This document shows, piece by piece, positions 37,801 through 49,800 of a DNA stretch of 64,000 bases. Position 1 is the stretch's first letter; every line of letters begins with the position of its first letter. The notes beneath the pieces were generated by a model that made no database searches, was not told the origin of the DNA, and saw nothing but the letters and a program-made list of their open reading frames with translations. The DNA comes from Struthio camelus (taxonomy: Eukaryota; Chordata; Aves; Struthioniformes; Struthionidae), in NCBI RefSeq assembly GCF_040807025.1, contig NC_090943.1, forward strand, positions 8,604,356-8,668,355, written 5' to 3'. The position numbers and the translations under genes are program-made.

Positions 37801-40800
37801 CAGTGTTATATATTTTTTTCCTGTTACTTCTCTGACACTGAGTTGCTTTATCCAAGCATTACCTCTGTTCTTTACATGCAAGGCTTGTGAATAGGCATTT
37901 TTGTAATTGCTCTGCTGCGTGCAAGGAGCCGGCGTTAACTGACTGTTGTTTGCGATCACAGGTCTCAATCTTGTAAAGTGCTAGAGTTTATTTTAAACAA
38001 ACAAACCAAAAGTGATGACTGTAATATACACTTTATTCCTATAGTTGCTGCTGGTGCGTCTCAGTAAACTGAGCAGATATAACAGATTTTTCTGTTTGAT
38101 ATTTCTTCTTTCATTCCCATTTCTTCATCCCATCCCTCCTTCATTTCATAAGTGCCTTTCCACACCGTAATGAAAACTTTGTATTGCAAGATTCTCCGGC
38201 ATGTTTGTAATTAAGGCAATACAGCCTGTTTATGGCAGTATGTCATTCATTATAGCTGTTCTAGCAGTAATAAATGTCATTTATTTAGCATCTTAGCTGT
38301 CACGGAAAGTTTTATTTTTTAGAGAGGTTGTCCCTTTTTTGTTTACTCAAAGGACTTTCTTAAAGCATTTTGATATTGTCAATCACTTCATATTTGTCTC
38401 CTCAGAGCTTGTTTGTGGATGTAGCATTTCTTACTGTTTTAAAGATCTGGACCAAAAAGCAGTGGAAATGGAGGAAACTGAAATGTTCACAGCTGGGCTT
38501 TTTTCTTCTGCATGTTTTTAGAATAACATTGGTGTCCTGTGTGTTGAGACAGATAAGGCAACTGCCTGAGTTTGTGGTGTTATATTCCTGAATGATGTTA
38601 TTCTAATGCCTTAGAAAGCAAACTTTAAAACATACCCCTGCTCTTTAAAGTGGCGTGGGGTGCCATCTCTGCTTCCAAGCTGCGTGCATTGTACATCTTT
38701 GCAATCCTATCCGAGTAACTTTTTCCTGTTTTCATGCTAAGACTACAGAAGAGAAGAGGGTTAGGACTTCATACTCCTCATACAAAAGCTAGTGAATTTG
38801 ATTTGCGTACTAACTAATCACTTGAGAAAAATATTGCACGCTGGAGAAAAATCTTTTAATTTTTAGAAACTGCTTGTTGTACCAGTATAACTTTCAGATT
38901 AATTTTTTTAATGAGTAGTCCCTTGAAATCCTCTTTCATAAAATAGCCTGAATCTATTGGAATCCTTTTCTACTAATCGTTAATGTAGTCTCCAATATCC
39001 TATATTTTGGTAGTTTCCAGTAGATTCCTATCTCACTGGCAATAAATCTGCTGCTTTTAGTGAAATTAAGGTGGAATACTTACTATGTACAGCTTCCCTA
39101 AAGTTGTCTTTGTGATTTACAGATCCTGAGATGTAGCACTAGCATCACTTTGCTAAGCTGTAACCCAGGAGAAAGGCAACCGTGTTTTAAATACCTAAGT
39201 ATTTGTTGGTAAAGGAACTGGAGACCACGTAACCTCTGGTTAAGTCCCAAGGCTTTCAGGTCAATGAATATTTAAGTATTTTGTATAGAATGGAGCAATG
39301 TCTGTAGGAGGTCCTGAAAGTGGGTCGTGCCATTGCTTTAATGTACTCCAGGGTGCTGTTCTGGAAGGTGGAGCGTGTTCAGGTCCTGCTGAGCAGAGGA
39401 GAAGTCTGGCACCAAGTCTCCTATGTCCTGATTGAATAGGCTACTGGATAAGAAAAGGGAGCACAACGGCGTTATCTTTTTTCCTTCTCTTCCTCAGGAG
39501 TTTTGAGTAGTTTGAGTTTCCCTTCCATTTGTTTCTCCCATTTGGTTTTGTTAAAACACCCGAAATGTCACTTCTTGTTCCAGTCTGTAACTTGTTTGAT
39601 CCTACATAACTTCTTTTTTTAACTGCAGTTTTTTTCACTTCTTTGCTTCAGCCCTGAACTATGAATTTAGTTACCGTCCCAGTTCTAATGTAAAGATCTT
39701 TGCAGATGTTATCTTCTGTGACGTGTCCTCCTAAGAGGCATATCTCACTGATATTGAGAAATAAACTTGTGCCATAGCTTTACCTAGAGAAACTCAGCTA
39801 GTGACAAAATAAATGGGTAAGATGTTGAGCTATATGCTTTTAACTTTAAGTTATTCTAGTAGTGGGATCTGATCCCTGCTTCAGCGGGAAGGAGGGTACG
39901 GTAACACCATTTGGGTTTGGTAGCCAAAATTAGCTGTTGGAGCGTATTTTCTTATTACTACTATGATTTAGTTAGTGCTGGGTGAGTTAGGCAAGTGTGT
40001 AAAGGGGGAAAAGCCATCAAACTGAACTCACCTGTGTTTTTAAAATATATCTGTACGTATGTACTGACCTTGCTTTTTGCTACTGGGGCTTGAAGAGCTT
40101 AGCCACAACTGATATTTTTATGAGGCTTCTCTTTGATTGCTGCTTCTGAGTCTTAGAACTAGATCTTTTAGATGATGGTTTCCTTGCTTAAATGCACATA
40201 ATAAGGATCAAAACTCACTTCAGAGAAAGAAATGAAGAATAAGGGCCTTGTAATGCATCTTAAATCCCAGCGTAACTTCTACTTTATTTGTTGTATTTCA
40301 ACAATATTCCCAAAGCGGGCTTCATTCTAAAGTGAGAAGAAACTGTGCGATAATAATCATAAAAAGAATGCTCAGTAGTAATGGCCTTCTTTAGAAATCA
40401 CTCTAATTTAATGTCCTGATATTTTTGGGAGCCGTAGTAGCGTGCACAGAAATGTTTGCATTAGTCTGAAAGTGCATGCCCATATCATAATGATTAAACA
40501 TGCAACAAATCCCTCCCCGCAAAACCCACTCCCTCTCTTTTTAGCTGTAGGTGGGGGAAAGGCTTTTTTTAAGGGTATTTGATATCTTTTGAAAAGATGT
40601 TGAAATTCGTTTTGAATTCCAAGGTCATTGCTAACTCAGTTTTGATTTAATTCCTTTATCTAAACAAACTGACCCTTAATGAGTATGTTTGTAACAAATA
40701 CTCCGTAAAGGGGATCTTACTGTTTAAGCTGTTAATGAAGAAGCAACCGTCCGCTTTAGTTTAGGCGTAACATTGTTTGCAAATACGAGAGCAGATTATA

Positions 40801-43800
40801 GACAAAGATCCTAATCTCACTTTAGGAGCTAGCCTGTGATTGGCCTCATTTAAGAACGTTGGGCCTTACTTATTCGTGGCAAAACTAGCTGCGGGTAATG
40901 CTGATTTCCCACGCATCACACTATTATTGTACTTCCATTCAAATGTAATGAGAACATTATAGAGAGAGAGTTCAATCTCTGGAACCGTTCTTTTTTTTTT
41001 TTTTTTAATTTTGGAAACTGTTTATGAATTGTTTCTCTCTAGGAATTGGAGCTGTTTTTCATGGTCTGGGATGTTAATTGCTTCTAACTGCTAAAGATCT
41101 GAACTAGCTTGCAGCCGCTAACATCAAGTAGAGATCTTAGGTTATATGCCAAATGCCCTTTCTTCTCTGTTCCCCTTGCTCTCCCCCCCCCCCCCCCCCC
41201 AAGGTTACTGATTTCATTTTTCTCTTGATCCTTTATTTATTAAGATATATGCATACTGGGAGAGACAGACAATACTTCGTATCATCTGCTGTCCAGCTCT
41301 AAAGCATCTTGTCAATGCACCCTTACTTCTGTGTTGCATGTATATATTGCCACATACAGATACCATGCCTGTGAAAACAGAGTGGTTTGAGCAAGGCCTG
41401 AAGGGAAATTCTGTTGGGATGGAAACTGCAATTCTGAACTGTGGTTTGTACTTAAGAGCTATACATTAAGCTATACATTCCCCCCCCCCCCCCCCCCGGT
41501 ATTTTACAATATTAAACAAATAAACGTCATACAATAATCTTTTGTCATGGAAGCTTTCTGAAAGGTAACGTTTGTGCAGTCTGTTCACCAAAGAGAAGAA
41601 TAATAACTGGTGAAGGAGATGGGGAAAGTATAAGCTCAGTTTTCCGATTTTGTATCTTGGAAAAACCACCCCCAAAACTTGTAAGCTGAAAATGTTTGAA
41701 ATGTAAATAATTGAAGCCTAAATATTTACCCCCTACTAAGTTTTATTTTCAGCAGGATTGAAAGCATAACTCGGAAAATGTAGTTATTGTGTGAGCTTGT
41801 TTGGCCTTCAGTCTGTAAGAAGTATAGTAATTTTTTTTTTTTTTTAAGCTAAATTTTAAAATCTGAATGCATCTAATGACCTCGTGATCGTTATTTTTCA
41901 GGTATACGAAACTTGGCTATGCAGGAAATACAGAACCTCAGTTCATTATTCCATCATGTGAGTAATTCTGTTTTTCTTCCAACTTGTAATATACACAGCT
42001 ATTACTAAGGACTTCTGTGAGTAAATGACTTGCTTTCTAACTCCCAACTCAACCTTCACAGTCTCTCGTCCATCTGGGAAATGATATTCATTGCATTAGC
42101 ATCTTTGGCTGGAGTATAGCTAAGCAGAACTCCTTGTTTGCAGTTAACTAGAACTGCTGCTTGTTAAATCAGCTTTTCGTTGCTATGACAAAGATGAAGT
42201 GAACTCTAGTCCTAGTTCCTTTCTATCTCCGTTATTTTTCTGCCAGGACTCTTGCGTAGACAGAATGCAACTTACTTCTTGTCTACCTGACGCCATGGTT
42301 ACTGGCTGGATAATCTGTGGAAGGCTTCCAGTGAAATTAAGTACTAAAGTGCAGGTGCCATCTGCCTTATTTGCATTGTCTGGGACTGGAGACAGTTTGA
42401 TATTCAGAAAAGAGTTGTTCCTATTAGAAGCCATTCACTTTTGGTGTGTGTTTGCCCATTAAAATGGTTTTACCCATTTAATGTAGTTTTATTGAGCAGA
42501 TTTACTCTTTTAAAATTTTGCATAATAACCTTGTTAAAATGATCTATGTTTTCAATGTTCTTGATTTTAATTGTCCACTTAAGAGTCTCTCTGAAATGTC
42601 ATAGACATTATAAACTGTAGCACGGGCTATGTATTTACTACCAGAGTGGCTTTTATTATCTCATGGCTATCTCCGGTTATGTTAAATGCTGTCTTTGATT
42701 ACTTTTTCTGAACGTTGTCAGTTAAGTACTAATTAAAGCATCCAGCTTGCCTTGTGTCTACTTGCAGCAAAAGATATAAAAATAAAAAAAAATATTAAAG
42801 ATAATCGGAGGCCAAAGAGGTGGATATAGCGTAAGGAGAACTATTTAAGTATTATATTTAAAAAAAAAAAAAATCAAATCGAAACCACTCGTAAAGATTT
42901 GGCTGTCTTAGGTTAAAGAAGTGGGATAGTAAGTGTTTCCTGTGAATTTGTTGTAAATCTTATTTTACAAAACTAAGATAATCTGTTGAGGCTTGGATGA
43001 GTTTCTGAAAGGGTAATTTTCTTGGCAGTAGTTTTTAGTCCCAGTACTATTTATTTAGTGCACCTGTGGATTATGCACGTGTACTGTATATTTTCTACTG
43101 TATGTGATTAACAGCATGATTCTCACCTACCGAAAGAAAGCTGTAGATAAACAAGCCGTGTTTTACAGTACTTTATTCCATTTTTATTTATAGTTTATCC
43201 TAAATGGGTGTAGTCATGGTAGGTTTTTTGGTTGTTTTTTGCTATCTCATTTTCTTGCCTATGCAAGCCATCATTAAGTAATTTTAGTGATAGTTGCAGC
43301 CTGCCGATGGGAAGCTTAAGTGTCTCTCTAAGGTTTCTCTTTAGTGCTACAAATTGATCTCTCCCCTTCCCCCACTTTGTCCTCCTCACCAACCAGGATA
43401 ATCCAGTACTTATTTCTGAAATACCTAGTGTCTTTATTTTCTCATCTTGTGCCCTTTCTCTTAATTCTTAGACTTGAAACCCGGAAAAGCGTCTCACTGG
43501 TTTAAAGGTTATCTCCTGGTGGAATGCCAGAAGTGCAGATATGGTGACTCCTGTAGTCTGTAACAGAATACATTTTCAGAGGTTTGCTCTTGGAGCTATC
43601 ACTTACCTTAACGAGGGATGCGTGATTGTATTGCCACGTGGTACACTGAAGATAAACGCTGATACATGGGCTTGTCAATAGATCACTTGTATAATTTTTC
43701 CTTTCTGGCACCTATACTTTCTGTATCCCAGTATTTCTGGAAAAGGATCCTTGAGCACTTAAATTTAAGTGTGTTCTGCCCACTCCTTTTGTTACTTTGT

Positions 43801-46800
43801 GCTTAGATATGTATTTTAATTTGGTTTGGATTTATATTTGGCTTTTATTTTAAGGTATTGCAATCCGAGAGTCAGCCAGAGTAGGTGACCAGGCTCAGAG
43901 GAGGGTCATGAAAGGTGTTGATGATCTAGACTTTTTCATAGGAGATGAAGCCATAGATAAACCTACCTATGCTACAAAGGTAAGAATACATTTAGCGTTT
44001 TTCAAAAATCTTCTCAAAGTTTCCCACTTTTATTGTTACAAATTGTCCCAGACCTTTCTGAGAGCCATTTTAGAAACACGTTTTCTCTTAGCAGAATGTT
44101 TTTGTTGCTTTTTAACAGCCGCCTGCTTTTTGTTCCTTTGCTTTACCTTTTTAGAATGTCTGTTTTACTGGTGCTATCCCATGTGATTGGTGCTTTATCC
44201 TTTTTGTAAATATCCATTGATTACTGTGCAGCTGTTCATTTTCCAAAATAATTAGCTATTAAAGTAGTCATAAACATTGAATATTTAAAACTCTTGCTAA
44301 GAGTATATCCTGTTAATGTGGCACCTGAACTGGAGAATGTATTGAATACTTTCGCTGCAGGGAGCATCAGAAGCTAGTTTTGTGGAAGGCTGTCTTAACA
44401 CAGCTTCTCTGTGAATCGTATTTTCCATTCGCAAGTAAAGGACTTTTTGTACTTGCAAGTTGTTAGAGGTTTATGAATTATGTGGGAAAAAAAATCATAT
44501 TTTATGCATCCTACTGTATGACTTAAATGTCAGCTGTGTTTCTATCATTGAACGAAATGTAAACGTGATCTCTGTCAGAATTTTTGTTGGGAAATAATGT
44601 ACTGCCTCTATGGTCTTTATTTCCTTTCGTGGATTGGAAGACACGTTAAAGATGAAGATAAGTATGCTTATCTCAACTTTATAAATTATATAGTTGATAT
44701 AAAAAGAGAGAAATTACTTGCTTACAGTGCCACAGCAGAACACATGTGGGAACTAAGAACAGAGCCTGTGTCTTCTGGCTTCTAGTCGTGCAAGTTAGAA
44801 TTCCAATTGAGAGGACCTGAGAGTAGGAGATGACATGAATATAGGGCCACTAAATTAAAATTGGAAAGGTGATTTTCATAAGGTAACTGTCATATGGTGT
44901 GCTTTCATTCTTTCAAAAGATGTAAAGATTTGTGATGCTTTTGCAGTTGCTATTTTGAGTTTGTTTATGCTTGTATGACCTGGAGTGTTGTCATACCTTT
45001 GTTTTCTCGTTTCAGTGGCCTATACGACATGGTATTGTTGAAGACTGGGACCTCATGGAGAGATTCATGGAGCAGGTCATTTTTAAATACCTGCGAGCTG
45101 AACCTGAGGATCACTATTTTTTAATGGTGAGTAATGAGACTGCGTAAGAAAATACATCTATGAGAGGAAAACTAAACAATATCCCAAGCACGAGTAGCTC
45201 TGTTAGAAGGTATGTCTTATTTCTTCAGGAATCAAAAAAAAAAAAAAAAAAAGGTATTTTGGAGGGGAGAGTAGTAACACTACGCTAGAATAAAATTCCA
45301 TTCAGTGTCTGATGCAGGCTACCGGAGGTTAGATTTTATTTTTGAAAAGCTTCTATTGCTTTGTTTGAACGAGTTCTGTTTAAAGTAATTGGCTGGCTTT
45401 ACAGTGAAATAGGGGAAATTATTGCTTAATGAAGTGTGCTATATGTTAGCAGTAAAGCACAAATACATGAAAAATTTCTCTTTAAAATGAAATTAGGTAC
45501 CTATTTTTTAACAAGCAGTTTGCAATGAACTATGTTATATTCTTTATATTAATTTCACCTTATGTCTAATTTATCTCCAGATATTGAATTTAAGGGAGCT
45601 CTCTGTTAGTTCTAGATGGAAGATTACTTGAATCTTACTGATATTTAAACATTCAGTAGCTTACACAAATTGATTGGAAGAGTGATTGTAAAACCTGTGA
45701 TATGCATGGGACTGATTATGCTATAGCAATCAATCTGTTAATTTCAACTTTATACTATAAAGTATTGTAGTTGTCTTCTAGTTGCCTAGTTAGACTTCCC
45801 TCCTTTATGTTTTGACATTGACCATGGGAATGCTTGTATACTTTTACTGTGAGTATTCCTGCTGAGATCAATTGGGCCACTCACCAGCCGGGTGAGTAAG
45901 CAGTATATCATGCGTAGATGGACGACTCCAGAACTCTGCTGAGCTGATTTTTCAATTTTTATTTATTTTATTTTATTTTTTACAGACAGAACCGCCACTG
46001 AACACACCAGAAAACAGAGAGTATCTTGCAGAAATCATGTTTGAATCTTTTAACATACCAGGACTTTACATTGCTGTTCAGGTGAACAAAGTGAATCTAT
46101 ACTTCTAAAGTACAGTATAGCTGCAGTATGTATAGTCTTTTGTATGCGTATGTCTAAAACTTTGAAGCTATACTTTTTAAGACTGTAAATTAGCGTGTTC
46201 TGCCTACTCCTAAATGTAAATCGTTTCTCACGTAGGCAGTGTTGGCCTTAGCTGCATCTTGGACGTCACGGCAGGTTGGAGAACGAACTTTGACTGGAAT
46301 TGTCATTGACAGTGGTGATGGAGTGACCCATGTAATTCCTGTGGTATGTAGCCAGGTGTAATTTGAAATTGTCAGTGGTTTGGGTAAGTATGGGATTTGT
46401 TTTCTGTAGATAAAAATGAGAATCATGGAATCACAGAATAGCTAGGGTTGGAAGGCACCTGTGGAGAGCATCTGATCCAACCTCCCTGCTCTAGCAGGTT
46501 CTAGAGCAGGTTGCCCAGGACCATGTCTAGTTGGATGTTGAATATTCCCAAGGATGGGGACTCCGCAACCTGTCTGGCAACTTTTTGAAGTAAACTTTTT
46601 TTCGTATTTACTTTTGAGGTAACTTGAGATTTTTTTTTTCCTCCTTTACAGTTGTTTCACATGATAAAACGTGCATTCTGTTGTTTGAACTTACTAATGG
46701 GGTTAATTTTAGCTGTCCATACTAAAGGAAGGCCATAGTAAGGAGTCACTAGGTCGTGTTTTAAAGACTCTTTCTATATAAATCCTTGTCTTGTGCTTCT

Positions 46801-49800
46801 GTGTCTCCTGTTGAATGCTTATCACTGTGTAGATCTTCTGCATCCTCAGATGACTGGGACTCCTGACTCTCTTGATGTCATGTATTTTGATTGTGTAGTA
46901 TAGTTGACAACCTGTTTCTTCTGTGTTTCTTTTTCCTGTATTTTAGAGGTTCGGGTGAACTTTGCTTGTGCGGAAACAACTACAAGCTTGCACAAATGCA
47001 TGTTTGTATACATGGTTGATCTCAAACTGTTAGGATGCTAAAAATATACAATTATCTGTGTGTACTAACGTCTGTTCGGTTGATGTCACTTAGTATATTT
47101 TTGAAACAAATAGTATGCTTGAATGATTAGTTGTTTTAGAAATGAAAAGTTGACTCTGTTTAACTTCATTTTGCATTTTGGAATTAATCTGGTCTCATCA
47201 GTATTTTCTTAAATTGGGAAACACTGAAAAAACAACATTTGGTAAATGAAACTAAATGGAAGTACGAAAAAAGCAAGGGAAGAAATAATGCTGGCTCTGC
47301 AATACCAATCTTTTTCAGTAAACGCATCCTGAAAAAAATGCAACAAAGAGATTTCACTTTTTCGGTGTTCATTGTTACGTGTGTTTTACTTCTGTTTTCT
47401 TGTCTTAGCGTTATCCATCTTACGCTTTCTTCCCATTAATTTTTCACTCATGCAGGGCATGAGATCTATTCATATTACATTTGCCTTTCAGATTGTGTTT
47501 GAAAAGGACCGTCTAATCAGACTCTCTTCTAACATGTGCAAGATTCTTCTTATTTATTGCCTCATGTATTCCAGTGTCTATTAGATAATCAGTATCTCTT
47601 TTTACACAAGGTAAACAAGGTTTTGTAAATAAAAAAAACTAAATAGTTTGCAGTAGGTTGCACGTTTTTATAGTCATTTCATTTGATTTAAAAATCAAAG
47701 CAAATTATTATATAAAAATGAATGTCAGTTTTGCTGTTAACTATTGGTATTTCATGCATCAGGTTTCTTCCTAAATATATATATATTTTTCTTCCCCCCC
47801 CCCCCCCCATCATCCCACATAGGCAGAAGGCTATGTAATTGGAAGTTGCATCAAACATATTCCTATTGCAGGTAGAGATATTACTTATTTCATTCAACAG
47901 CTCCTAAGGGAGAGGGAGGTGGGAATTCCTCCTGAACAATCTCTGGAGACAGCAAAAGCCATAAAGGTACACTGTTCTTTATCTCGTGGAAAATACATAA
48001 ATAAAATTCTTAGAGCTAATTTTTTGGTCAGTGGCTCTTTTGAAAATGTGGATATAGAAGCTGTATAGTAGTTACACAAACGACTGCTGGTTTATCCATT
48101 CAAATGAGGAGGAAGGGAAGAGAGAAAGAAATGTCGTTTTAAGCTTTAGGTTTGTTTAAAACTTGCTTTTCTATTTAATAAAAAATAAATTTGTCATGTA
48201 AATAGGGTGATTATGTGGGTCTGATCTTGCCATGAGAGCTCGTCATTGAACTCCCCTGTCTTCACAGACCTAACGGTCATGATTGTTTTTATTCTGAGAG
48301 ACTCTAATCTCGATGGGTCGGTTTGGAATCCCACTGAAAATAGTAGGGCCTTGGGCATCGACTCGTAAGGTTGTGACTTTAGTGGTCAATTTGGGTAAGA
48401 ACTTCTCCTGAACAGCCCCATCTGTTAGGATGCTTCTGTTATTTTTAGCTGTGATATGCCTGAATTCAAAGATGGAATAATTATTTTGTCAATTTTTAAC
48501 GCGTGATGTTTTTTAACAGGAGAAATACTGTTACATTTGCCCCGACATAGTAAAAGAATTTGCTAAATATGATGGAGATCCACGGAAATGGATCAAACAG
48601 TATACTGGCATCAACGCGATCAACAAAAGCAAGTTTGTTATAGATGTTGGTTATGAAAGGTTCCTTGGACCTGAAATCTTCTTTCATCCTGAGGTAAGAG
48701 TAGTGTCTAACGTTGAGTTATAGCAACTCTTCTGTGTGAGTGAAGGGGGGGGGGGGGAGGGAGGTCATATCATTTTTGATACCAGTGCGCCATCATGTGG
48801 AAGAAAGATACTGGGAAGTCTCCTAATGGCAAGCCATGCGCAGTCCCAGATAATACAAACCCAGAACAAGAGCATGGTGAGTAACTACATTTTTCTTCTG
48901 GCTGAGTGAACTATTTAAAACCTCTTTATTTTCTTTCTTTAAATACAATCTAAAATAGAGAAGAAGTTACTTGAACTTGCAGATTTTGTATAGCGTTTTT
49001 CTTTCCTCCTTCAAACACGGGTTTAAGCCAGTAGCCTTTTTTGTTGTATATTTAGGTAAACAGTCAATCCCTTTGGGTGCTATTGTACATGGTAGCATTC
49101 CGTTGATAATATTTTAAATCTTTGGCATTGACTTGTTTGTACTTTCTCTAACGATGTTTTGTTATACTGAGTCAAAATTTATAAAGCATAGATGCTAAAT
49201 TTATCCTTGAGGGTAGTCCATTGAAATGTGTGTTTATGTGACCATAAGTGACGTGTACAATTCTGCGAAGCATTACAACGCCTAGTCCTTTTTTTGAGGT
49301 AGTTCAGCTTGAGTGAGCTTCAGGATATCATGGGAAAGGAAAGAGTCAAGTTTTAATATGATATAGCAGAGAAGATCCTCTTCGTTCCTACGCCATCCAT
49401 TCAGTTGAAATTGCAGGCAACCGTATAATGTAATACTGTTAATAAGTTTAATCAAGGTCCCTATTGGCATCGCTGAAGTTTCCCTTTTGTCGGCTCTCTT
49501 CCTACTGGAAGGATTTTCTAGCACCTCATTCTCTTGTCTTTTTTCAAAATTCTAGCCTTAATCTGTTTGTGGCCAATTTATAGCCATTTTTTCCCGTGCC
49601 GGCGTTAAACCTCTAGGCTAAATAGTTTCTCTCTCCTCCCTGCTTCTACCCTTCTGAACTTACCTAGAGGCATTAAATCCCACATCAGACATCACTTCAG
49701 TAGCTCCTCTTTCCACAGGCCCTTGAAAGACTGTTAGGAACAGGATAAAGGACTAATTTCCATTTTCTTCGTTTCCTGATAGTTTCTTGGCTTTGTATTT

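Larger units (their letters stand above)
34868..41901 (+). other. ACTR3B intron 1
   Basis: 7.0 kb from GTAAGTG to TTTTTCAG. It includes the downstream part of the CpG island, poly-C tracts (34889-34902, 35783-35801, 41183-41200, 41480-41497), T-runs and a dispersed duplicate pair (36941-37110 and 37835-37990). No additional coding exon is recognised. Confidence 0.85.
46344..47822 (+). other. ACTR3B intron 6
   Basis: 1.5 kb, GTATGT to CCCACATAG. It contains a minus-strand CR1 tail at 46421-46583 and ends with the poly-C tract that precedes exon 7. Confidence 0.85.
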
